The position numbers and the translations under genes are program-made. The notes under the pieces are model-generated. The model was not told where the DNA came from. It made no database searches and saw nothing but the letters and a program-made list of their open reading frames with translations. Below, in pieces: positions 55,006 to 64,000 of a stretch of 64,000 nt of DNA (positions within the stretch are counted from its first letter, which is position 1; the number at the start of each line of letters is the position of its first letter). The DNA is from Sporopachydermia quercuum (Eukaryota; Ascomycota; Sporopachydermiomycetes; Sporopachydermiales; Sporopachydermiaceae), in contig BCGN01000002.1 of the NCBI GenBank assembly GCA_001599295.1, positions 992,001 to 1,056,000 on the forward strand, written 5' to 3'.

Positions 55006-58000
55006 GATTAATATAAAACTCAACAAATCTTCAATGATTCAGTATAACTCTATAGTTATAAAATTTAACTGCGTTATTAATCGTAGTTTTAAACAATGTT
55101 TCGGAGGATTATCAACAAATCCTCTCTTATATACAACTTCTAACGTCACCGTTTTTTAACTTGTCGAATGCGTTGGATAGATCAACGAATAGATAGATAG
55201 ATCAACAACAACAACAATTAAATTAAATTAATCATCGAAAGATCAACCAGGATGCTTGTTGAATAAAAATCAATCTCAGATACTAGAAGTCAAATAGTTA
55301 CCAACTGAAGCTCAAAATGCCTTAATAGTTAGTTACTCGTTCTCGTATATTAGTTTTAATATCAGCTAGATATAATCTGAGTACGCCATCTATGACCCGC
55401 TCCTTCCAATCCAGATTTGGTATTTACCTTTGGAGAAGTTTCATAGGATTGAAGATATCGGAGACTGTGTTAGTTGTATTATTTCCGTAATACGTTAACG
55501 AATAAGATGGAATACAAGGGAGAATCTCTGTTTTTCATTGTTTCCGAAATTTTGCAAGAAGAGCTTATCCATGTTATACATAGGAGACTATTCAATTGCT
55601 TGGTTGGTGGAGAAAGAAAGATGATTCTGATACGGTGAAAATAAGGGTTGAGCTAATTAGGAATAATCAACAAAAGAGTTCTTACAAATCCACTGGTATA
55701 AGAGCTTGTAGTTAGTGAATATCTAGCGATATGTTGTTGCAATTGAGGTGTGCGCCGCAAGTTTGAAATGTACACAATTAGGGAGAACGGGAGTACTATG
55801 AGGTTTTCTATCGCGCGCATGGAAGGATTGATTTGTAGTAATCAAGATGAATATTTTGGTAAGTTCTAGTTGGTCATTTTGGATATTGGCTCAGAATGTA
55901 CATCATGGCAACATTTCTACGGCACTGATCCTAATGATTGTGGTAGTAGAAGCAATGAGACGTTTAAGGGGATTAAATCTACGGGTTATAACAACTATTG
56001 AGGAGATCAAAGTTAGACAATCGAAATACAGCCTTTATCATAAAACTGGGTTTTCGTGTACTAAGTAAAGTGGTAGGCGTCTTGAATGATCTGGGTAGAG
56101 CGTAGCGCATTTCTGTAGGTAAATCTACTTGTTCAGTATGTTACTATTGCTGTTATTTTCAAACAGTATGGTCAATTCTCTTGTTGCATTGTAAACAATA
56201 TTTAATTGATTTATCGAAAAGACTTTATCTATTCACTTCTTAAAAATTAATATTCTTTTAAAAGATGTGGTTTATACGACACATCTATTCCAACGCATAT
56301 TATATGTCAACTTTATTATATATTCTACGTTTATAAATAATTATTCCCTGTCCTCAACAAATCATCAATTCATTTCATATTTAAAAAAGACTCGAACTAT
56401 AATATTAGATATTTCATTTATTCTTTTCAAACATGATGAGCTATGTATAATTCGGTATGCAAATATAATATAATCAAGCAGTTCAATCTTCATTCAGGGG
56501 TAAATTAGTGAGTGTCTCAGCACTAAGTATTGATCCTCAACAGTATACAACCAAAGAAAACAGCAACGCCACCAAATTCCCAGTGGTGTCCTTAATAATA
56601 GAATTTTCTATCAAAATAATCTATTTAACAATAACCATATTATTGCATAATGATCTCTAAGATTACAGAATTTTGATGTTCTTGTATTTAAAGTTGAATA
56701 GGGGCCATCTATGATTCTTCAGTACCAAGACCCTCACCGCGTTCTAACGCGAAACTGCTATATTGATATGGTAATTATGTGATGAGATCAATAAAGGAGA
56801 CAAGATATAAACTGTTTACGTTTTAATCTAGGCTAAATATTGTTCAATTATAGGTTACCCATCAATTTCCTTAGTGTGGTCTCGAAACTCAATTGATAAG
56901 TATTGTAAACGAGGCAAACGAGAACTCAATAATTCAATACCCCTGATTTTTCACTTTAAATTTATAATACGGTTCTCGGTCAATAATACGAACATAAGGT
57001 GGGGATACAGCAGCGATATCAATTTTTACACAGAATTTCAAAGCTTCTTAATAGTTTTTCCGTATCTACTGATGAAACGATTCAACTGGCTGCTCCTTTT
57101 ATTGCGTGGTTACTATATATCGAATCTTTCACATATCATACATTCCCATCCTATTGTTTAAGATTAAAAAAATCCTATTTTGTAATCCCCTCTAAGCTCC
57201 GTCTCAAAATTTAACCAACTAATGAACATACACTCATCTATTACGGAAAACAAAGAAATCATTTCAAGACAGCATTGCACTCTATGTATCTGCCCATCAC
57301 TCTTTATCCATCTCCCTCTCTCAAGAGAACACAACACAGCTCACCCCGGCTTGTATGTTGTTCTGTAATCGGATTGAACCGCTGGATAAGAAATTCAGAT
57401 CACAAATTCCCTAATTTGGAAATTAGTCTTAATAATGTCAAAATAAAGTTGTGTACAAGCTTTGTATTGAAAAAGCTTAACTTAATTTGTACTGTAAGTC
57501 AACTTACCAAAGAAACATTGCGGGTAATTGTAACGCAATATTCACAAGAGATGAGCTGCTTCCTTGAAGCAAAATAGAAAAAATCGAAGAAAAAATCGAA
57601 GAACTACTGAAAGTGGTTTCTACTTTTGGGAATTTAACAAATTGTGACATGACCGACCATTACTTTCATCAGTGTTTTTTCCGGCTAATTGCACATTTCT
57701 TATTATGAAAATTGGGCTTCTTGTAAACAGATCAGAATGACTAAAGTCTGATGAGTAAGGTAAGCACAATAAGTCATTTTATTTTACTAAGTAATTTGTC
57801 ACGCCATCAGTAAATGTATTTCTTCTTGCTAGTTACTTAATATGGAAAGAATTTTCGCTGTGAAAAGTTTGCAACGATAACTTGACGAAAGACATATATA
57901 TGTTGGAGAGTTTTAATGAATTTCCGCGGGTTGGCATTATGAAATTTATAAAGAAAGGCAAATTGATAATAAAACCTATAGATTTATTNTTGGTATTTGA

Positions 58001-59508
58001 TATCAAAGAAGTGATGATATTTTTGATTGTTGTTCCAGAAGTACAAACAGGACAAAATGAATGAGGTTGCGGAAACATATTAATTTGCATCAACTTGCAT
58101 GATTGCTGGTAGTGACAATACCAAAGACAAACGATAAACTGTTTGGATCAATTATTGTATTCTACATTTCCGAAGAGAATAAAATATACTCTGAAGAGAC
58201 AAATGTCAATAGAAAAATCATCAAGCTTTATATACGTAGTATTTGTTACATCTAACTCGATCATTGACAAGTGAGCAACTTGTTTTCACTCATCTTGCAC
58301 TGGGTCTAATAGGCCACTTATATCCCCAGTGCATACATCTTGCAGGAAATCTTCATATATTGCAAATTCATTTTCAATCTTTGTTCTTTGATGACAATAT
58401 TCATATCATACAAACTCAGTCACCAGAGTATTTCTATTTTACCTGCAATGATTCATTTTTTATTCCAATCGCAACACAATTTGTTTGTACTTATCGTATG
58501 GGTTAATTACGATTTTCTTTTGAGTATCGTTATAGCTAATTGATCAGCCTTTCGAGTGTTAACTCTGCGTCGTATTGTATACGACGAGAGATAACTCTCT
58601 ACTAAATAAACAAACAAACAGCCAAACAATACAAGCTCAACTCATCATGATTTTATTATTTAAATCTTCATTATAGCCAAAATTTTATGTTATTTTTCTC
58701 ATCAATTATAATTTCAACATCCTCTCCTATCTTGTTTCCACTTAGCCCATCGATTGGTAACTTTCTGACATAATTTAAATCAAATCACTTTCCAACAGTT
58801 CATCCCTTAGTCGATGCTCGTTGGCTTTTCCTTACCTTCTTTCAAACGGTTTGAATTATCATATAAATCAATAGGTACCTAAACCTATTCACTATCAGGA
58901 AGCTTTGTTTCATGCAGTCTAATTTCATCACAACAATAGCAACAATAACAATAACAACACATTCATACCTACTTCGTTCCAAATCCATAGAAATAAAACC
59001 TTCCCTATTAATTAGACTTTCTTCGGTATATTGATATACCGAACTTTCTTTAAGGCTTCACATCCAAATTTGTAAGAAAAATCGTATCATAAAATGTTTC
59101 CCAAATAATAAGCTTCTCTCTCCACTATTAGAACTATTGTAACATATAAAAAGGGAAGAAGAGCCAACCAAACGACTTCTTCGAAACAATATCTGACGAG
59201 AAGCAAGGATGAAGGAGCTTTATTCTTTTGAAATATCATGTTAAAAGAAAACAAAGTATAAGATAGAGGTTAAAAAGGCTGTTTTGAGACCCGCTATTAT
59301 CATTGACTTAAAAGCGTACTACCTGCGAACGAAAAAAGAAAATAGCTGATTAGAAGTCGCTTGGTCATTTGACAATTAAGAAGAGGAATCACAAAGATTC
59401 TGCTCTAAAATATCAAGAGTTGCATTTCAATTGACACGGAATACAGCTTGAAAAAGAATACGACTTGGAAATTGGGAGATTCAAATATTCAATTCTACAA
59501 CAGAAATA
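55006..59508. other. 4.5-kb gene-poor stretch upstream of VPS1
   Basis: This is the largest gap in the window. It contains a (GATA)n/(CAA)n microsatellite near 55190-55220, one weak candidate spliced ORF (55798-56068), and scattered open frames of 60-100 codons with no recognisable family. Pyrimidine-rich DNA at about 58780-59000 could be promoter sequence for the small gene at 59509. No RNA gene or transposon domain was seen. Confidence 0.5.
55798..56068 (+). other. Possible unrecognised small spliced ORF
   Basis: ATG at 55798 opens MRFSIARMEGLICSNQDEYF and reaches G followed by a GTAAGT donor at 55859. A possible acceptor at 55946 or 55949, after a CCTAAT box (a weak branch point), restores the frame to EAMRRLRGLNLRVITTIEE. 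That frame continues to a stop at 56066-56068. The product would be about 60 aa. The joined sequence reads like a helical basic protein, but the branch point is non-consensus and no family was recognised. Confidence 0.28.
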
Positions 59509-59724
59509 ATGATTGCTAGTTCGTTTGTATTCAACGCTTATCGACCATACGCCATGAAGACACCTTTTTTCCAACGAAGGGCTGGAGTCTTGATGCTATC
59601 ATATCTAGTTATGAGTCTCACTGTCCCGTTCATGTTCCCTCTAAAATCAAGTTTAAATCATGAGATTGAAAGTAATAATGTGGTGCAACACCATCATCTA
59701 CACAAAGGAGTTGTAATGCACTAG
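59509..59724 (+). CDS. Small predicted single-pass membrane protein
   Basis: The ORF of 71 codons starts at ATG 59509. Residues 1-24 are basic and lack acidic residues (NAYRPYAMKTPFFQRRAG), followed by a hydrophobic segment of about 20 residues (VLMLSYLVMSLTVPFMFPL), then a polar His-rich tail. The layout fits a small mitochondrial or endomembrane protein with an N-terminal targeting segment. I do not recognise a family. The ORF is short enough to be chance, but its composition differs from the random frames around it and it sits in an otherwise empty 5-kb stretch. It is convergent with the hydrolase-phosphatase gene. Confidence 0.4.
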   Translation: MIASSFVFNAYRPYAMKTPFFQRRAGVLMLSYLVMSLTVPFMFPLKSSLNHEIESNNVVQHHHLHKGVVMH

Positions 59725-60132
59725 ACTCATATTCATATCTGTATTTAATGGCGCTCTCTTTATAAAGAGAACTGTTGCTGTTGCCTGGTGTATATCAACA
59801 GTTCAATAAAGAATGTGGATGTGAGCAGTGAGCACTAGCTAAGTGTTCTTCGCTTTGTTCATGTTGGGCTTCGGTTTGGTTTTTTCGTTATTCGTTCTTT
59901 AATGTTATTTCAATTTGGATTTATATTGTATCTTAATAAAATGGTTGGCTGGTCTACGAGTTGGTTCTCTGATTTACTTCTGTATTCACTAATATACAGT
60001 TAATTAAGTATCTATAACTAAGAAAATAAAAGTTGTTTGTACTGTCATATTATTCCTTATAAAATGTAGATGGTGTATTATTCTTGTCCCTGTTAATTGT
60101 ATTTCTTTACCCAGACCTTACGCAAAATGAAC
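59725..60132. other. Intergenic, convergent 3' ends
   Basis: Just over 400 bp between the small membrane-protein ORF and the hydrolase-phosphatase gene. AT-rich with TTTAATGTT-type words. Nothing recognised. Confidence 0.45.
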
Positions 60133-62154
60133 TTATGCTTCATAACGTACATGAAGAATATCAATAAAGTGTAAATGTTTAATGCCTGGTTTTCTTGCTT
60201 TTTGAAACGCTTCAACTGCTTCGTCAACAGTAAAACCTAATCTTTCCACCAGGTAACAGCAGATCAAAAATCCAGTTCGATTGAATCCATAATGGCAATG
60301 TACAACAATATGATTATCGGAATTCTCTTCCAAGATTGAGTCAACTAATTTAATGAATTTTTTCACTGTTGACGAACTAGGAGGAATTTTCGATACAGTT
60401 GCAAATTTATGGTACCTTATTCGTTTAAATGATTCAGGATCATATGGTGGATCCCATGAGCTTATATCGATCACATCAGTTATATCAGGATATAATTCTT
60501 CAAATAGAACAGGGTTATGTTCATCATCAGTTTCTCTCAAAGTTTTCATTGCTCTAAATGGACTCATTTTTTCTACAGACGATATGGTATCAGATACTGG
60601 TTTCAACTTCTTCCATTTAGCTTCATTCTTCAAACTCCATTTCCCATCACCATATTCGGCCTTATATCTCAATACCCAAGACTGAGATAATACCGGTAAT
60701 TGTTTTTCTATGAACTCGGAAATTAGACCAGCTACCAGTTTTGGTTTTTCTCCAATCAAAGCATGACCAGCATCGTGAATTAGTTTAGTTTCTATTTCTT
60801 GACTTTCAGTAGAAGACTCTGCTTCTAAACCAAGCATCCATTTCCTAACAATTTCAACATTATCACAAGGTGTAACGATATCCTCAGTTGCCCCCAATAT
60901 ATAAGCACCACCTTTATTAGCTTTCAAGATCTGGTAGACAGTGTACCACTCTTGTTTAGTCGCAGGTGTGAATCCATTGGCGACTTTAACCCAAACCCGT
61001 GAGTCTACATCTAAATTCCAACGCATCTGTCTTTGCTTTATAGCCTCATCTCTACAACTGGCCACGCTCAACATTCGTTCTACGCTTGGTGAGTCTAATC
61101 CATTGTACCTATCAAGTATTCTGAACCCGTCAAATATAAAGGTTGGTGCTGATTTCAGCATCTGCAGTTTCTTCTTAGCATCTTCCTTCATTTCTATTGG
61201 TGGACAAATTGTTACCAGAGATTTACACCTCGGACCTAATTTGATGCCTAATTTAGCTGCTAAATTGGTACCCATTGAATGACCTACCAGAATAACATCT
61301 CGGCCTTCCAATGAAACAGCTTCCCTGTCGTTAGGTATATCATGTTGTAAAAACTCATAAAGAATGTCAACCATGCGATCTGAATTGTAATCCTCAAATG
61401 TGAGTTTATCATTTATCAGATATTTCTTTTCTTGCTCATATGGCAATTGTTGCAAACTCTTATCGAATTTATACCCGGGCATTCTAAATGAAGCTCTACT
61501 TAATCCGCAACCAGGTAAATCGATTCCAACAACATCAGAAAACTGAGAAAATAAATCAATAAGCCCTTCAAATTGCGAAACTTGACCACCAAGACCATGA
61601 ATCAGCATTATAACGGGTAGCTTTTCAAAATCTCCAAATGGGGTAGGACCAAATTCATCTGCATTGGGGATCCCGTCAAACTCGGACTGTCCCAACTGGA
61701 TATCTGGATTGATGTCTCCTCCTGAGCCATCATCTCTATCTATACTTTGTTTCATTGAATCTGTGTCTAGAGGGTTCAGAACCGGCGTATTGAGCTCGCT
61801 TTCACTAGTGTCTCCTTTACCTTCAAGATCATTGTCAGAGTTACTTTTCTTATCAGGAGTGGAATTCTTTTTCTGTTCAGGAAGAGGAAATCTTGAAAGC
61901 TTGTATGATCTCAGAGGATGTGGAATGAGAATACCCCTAACAGTACATCTCTTCGTCGATAACGACTCAACAGAAAGTTCAAATGTAGAATTATANTTCT
62001 CGACAAGCTGACTGGCTACTGATTCAGTCAAGATTGCTTGTTCTAGTTCTGTGTACCAAATTGATCTACGTATCAGTGATAGCAAAAAGGATGGTGACCA
62101 CGAAAATTTAGTCTCGTGGAGAGTTCTCTGTGGGATTGGATCAGTCCCTGCCAT
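60133..62154 (-). CDS. Fusion of alpha/beta-hydrolase and capping-enzyme-like dual-specificity phosphatase
   Basis: One 673-aa frame from the ATG at 62152-62154 carries two enzymes; the frame upstream has only TTG. The N-terminal two-thirds is an alpha/beta-hydrolase: VIMLIHGLGG oxyanion region, GHSMG elbow with Ser293, Asp425 in GATEDIVTP and His464 in DAGHALIG, a complete triad. The C-terminal 150 residues are a cysteine phosphatase with HCHYGFNRTG (Cys620, Arg626). The following LICCYLVERLGFTVDEAVEAF and ARKPGI closely resemble the RNA-triphosphatase domain of animal mRNA capping enzyme (HCTHGFNRTGFLIC, ARPPGI). The segment 105-190 between the N-terminus and the hydrolase core is disordered. 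Substrates of both halves are unknown. The domain pairing may exist in other fungi. Confidence 0.88.
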   Translation of the reverse strand: MAGTDPIPQRTLHETKFSWSPSFLLSLIRRSIWYTELEQAILTESVASQLVEXYNSTFELSVESLSTKRCTVRGILIPHPLRSYKLSRFPLPEQKKNSTPDKKSNSDNDLEGKGDTSESELNTPVLNPLDTDSMKQSIDRDDGSGGDINPDIQLGQSEFDGIPNADEFGPTPFGDFEKLPVIMLIHGLGGQVSQFEGLIDLFSQFSDVVGIDLPGCGLSRASFRMPGYKFDKSLQQLPYEQEKKYLINDKLTFEDYNSDRMVDILYEFLQHDIPNDREAVSLEGRDVILVGHSMGTNLAAKLGIKLGPRCKSLVTICPPIEMKEDAKKKLQMLKSAPTFIFDGFRILDRYNGLDSPSVERMLSVASCRDEAIKQRQMRWNLDVDSRVWVKVANGFTPATKQEWYTVYQILKANKGGAYILGATEDIVTPCDNVEIVRKWMLGLEAESSTESQEIETKLIHDAGHALIGEKPKLVAGLISEFIEKQLPVLSQSWVLRYKAEYGDGKWSLKNEAKWKKLKPVSDTISSVEKMSPFRAMKTLRETDDEHNPVLFEELYPDITDVIDISSWDPPYDPESFKRIRYHKFATVSKIPPSSSTVKKFIKLVDSILEENSDNHIVVHCHYGFNRTGFLICCYLVERLGFTVDEAVEAFQKARKPGIKHLHFIDILHVRYEA

Positions 62155-64000
62155 GGCTGTACTGATATAATAAGTGTATGTTATTCGTGACCAGATTAAC
62201 AAAAGATCAAGATGTTGGACCACTGAACAACCACATTCAAATACAAGCTCAATTTTCAATCAGTGTATCCAGCACTTTCTTCTTATATGTGTTTTGCTCT
62301 TCAATAAAACAACTATCAATTAAGCAACCTTTAGTTTGGGTTTCTGTGGGCAGAACTAGCTACTCAAAATCTCTACAAACACTCTAGATTATATCACTCA
62401 ATTTATCAAAAGCAAAGAGAAGTACTCTTTCCTTCAACAACAGTCTAAGCTACTCTCAACCCTCTATGAGAAGGCTCGAAATATTCGGTACTTAGTATCA
62501 ACTCCACTCAATTATACTAATGGTATCAGAGATACAGAATAGGAGTCATTGACTGGGTTACATACATTTGATAAAGTATTCTACGAATGGCTATGGACGC
62601 TTCATATTAGATCACGTCTCAACTTGCATATGTGGGGATAAGGGGATAATTATTACCATTGTACCCGAATTGCACATCCACGTGCTATCATCATTGAAAT
62701 AACGGAAATTATGCGAACCAGATCTTCAGAAACAACTTATATGTGTTATGGGACAGCTTAAGAAATCAAATTATCGCGAAGGTATGTGGTATATCTATTT
62801 TATTGTCTAGGAGTGTATTTAAGAAATTTCGGCTCAAATACTACTGTCGCAGTTTTGAAGTTGTTCCGTTATCGGATATTTTCTCTACTTTTAGTGGTTC
62901 ACTGAAACTAGGGTTTGGAGGTACTCATCCTACAACACAGTTAGGAGGTTCACTTTGCTCTTGGAGCATCATATGGGCAGTTTATAGTGGATAATATCTA
63001 ATTGATACTCTCACAAATAGTAGAATAAAGTAATTTCAGGTATTTAATCGTTCTTTTAGCTCAAATCTTCGTTTATTTACTCTTTTACTACTATTAATTC
63101 TAACCCTTTTTCTTCAACTCCATCGACTCCGCAGGATCTGCCGTCAGCCACACAGGTTACAAAAAAGTTTCTCAAAAAGCATTACCACTGCATATAATCT
63201 CATTGTGCTTACTTACTTAACATCACCTACTTCACCCACCTATTCTTTGTGCATATGATATATATTCAAATTTTTTAAATAATAAATATATTAAAGCTGA
63301 CTCCTGCCCTAAAACTCGGTTAGTTATCTTGTATTTTTTCTTGATATCTTTCTATAATCAAACAGCTTTATTCATTGACTGAGTTTACGGTTTCCAAATA
63401 TGGTTCAACATTAAAAAATTTAAGCTTGAACCTTAAGCGGTCTCTCATTTTGTTATGGTCTTTTCTCTTTTCCGCTCTGTAATATCAGAACAATAAAACA
63501 ATTCATAGGCTGAGGACTGAATAGCATTATTCCTCTCCTTTCAACCTTTTTCTTGATGATTTGAGTAGCATGAATTTCCTTTGATGTTCTAAAGAGATTA
63601 GTCTGGATTTGGCAGAATGTAAGAAGTATCAGTAATATTAGAAGTGGTAAATAGGTTATTAAAAGCTAGCTGTGGTTGAAACGTTTTGGATGAATAGCAT
63701 TGATTATAATTGTATAATAAAGGTTTGACTCATTACATGAAAGATTTATCGTGAAAAGAAGTGCTGAATGGGTCATTTAAAAGGTATACTCAAGTTGAAG
63801 CATTTTTGAGAGACAGCATTGTTCATAAAACTATAGAAAGTATTGATAGCATTTTAAGAGTAAGCGATAAAAATTAAAAGGTTAAATTTATCGTTTTGAA
63901 ATTGATTGAAATATGAATGTTACTGGCGAAAGGTCTTGTAAGAAAAATGGTTTTCAAATTTACAATTGATGACGTCCTCAATCCTTATCTCAATTTTATT
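62155..64000. other. Upstream region of the hydrolase-phosphatase gene and window end
   Basis: The promoter side of the fusion gene, extending to the window edge. It contains one weak candidate spliced ORF (62748-63220) and a 63-95% AT stretch at 63240-63420. No other gene was seen. A CACGTG-like CCACGTGC box lies near 62680. Confidence 0.4.
62748..63220 (+). other. Possible small spliced ORF with good splice signals
   Basis: ATG at 62748 opens MGQLKKSNYRE and runs into a GTATGT donor at 62782. TTCTAAC near 63094 is followed by a pyrimidine tract and a CCGCAG acceptor ending at 63134. The joined frame continues GSAVSHTGYKKVSQKALPLH to a TAA at 63218-63220, a 39-aa product. The intron would be 353 nt, similar to the ATM1 leader intron. 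The splice signals are good, but the product is tiny and unrecognised. It could instead be a spliced leader of a gene beyond the window. Confidence 0.3.

Noticed and set aside
57833-58093. Minus-strand ORF with FCPVC, possibly an RNA-polymerase-type zinc ribbon, and the plus-strand ORF 57882-58064
   Set aside because: Only one CxxC pair is present, with no second half of a zinc ribbon, and both strands are open over the same bases with no recognised family.
62743-62994. 83-codon plus-strand open frame ending in GGSLCSWSIIW
   Set aside because: It begins at a GTG with no ATG in frame, and a 29-nt intron would be needed to give it one; the alternative splice to 63135 is better supported.
1-64000. 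CTG-Ser clade origin suggested by Candida-like proteins
   Set aside because: Conserved leucines in ATM1 are encoded by CTG.
1-64000. tRNA genes, rRNA, CRISPR arrays, intact transposons or retroelements
   Set aside because: No tRNA B-box in context, no rRNA-like sequence, no regularly spaced repeats and no reverse transcriptase, integrase or transposase motifs were seen by eye in any frame.

Overview
This is an AT-rich nuclear segment from a budding yeast (Saccharomycotina). It carries about 20 recognisable protein genes, mostly intronless or with one to three short introns. It also has several long gene-free stretches. CTG is read as leucine at conserved positions: three CTG codons in ATM1 fall on near-invariant Leu positions of the ABC domain. 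The source is therefore unlikely to belong to the CTG-Ser clade, even though many proteins look Candida-like. Splice signals are GTAAGT, GTATGT or GTATGC donors, an NNCTAAC branch point and an AG acceptor. Most coding introns are 106-125 nt, with one of 166 nt. Single N bases are scattered throughout, as in an assembly with ambiguous calls.

Layout. 0-13 kb: the 3' end of a PDR-type ABC transporter, a short-chain dehydrogenase, GUS1 (glutamyl-tRNA synthetase), an enlarged SCM3 (CENP-A chaperone), COA4 (four exons, twin CX9C) and a PRKRIP1-family splicing protein. 13-27 kb: SEC31, a small Cys/Ser-Arg protein, PEX7 (one intron) and a large KH-domain protein. 27-36 kb: ATM1 with a probable 5'-UTR intron, a 57-aa spliced Cys-rich protein, a ZIP zinc transporter, an unresolved broken or spliced coding region, and a membrane-anchored mARC-like MOSC protein whose 3' end overlaps DSS4. 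36-45 kb: MIG1, HPM1 and SEC24. 45-55 kb: PSR1/2-like phosphatase, SOF1 (first exon is only the ATG) and VPS1 (one intron). 55-64 kb: a 4.5-kb gene-poor stretch, a small predicted membrane protein, and an alpha/beta-hydrolase fused to a capping-enzyme-like cysteine phosphatase.

The genes are unrelated housekeeping functions in yeast-style monocistronic order. Themes include membrane traffic (SEC31, SEC24, VPS1, DSS4), peroxisome import (PEX7), mitochondrial Fe-S and cytochrome oxidase biogenesis (ATM1, COA4), translation and ribosome biogenesis (GUS1, SOF1, HPM1) and glucose repression (MIG1). No tRNA, rRNA, CRISPR array or intact transposable element was recognised. The most unusual gene is the hydrolase-phosphatase fusion at 60133-62154. 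Gene identities come from recognised motifs and remembered family sequences, with no database search.
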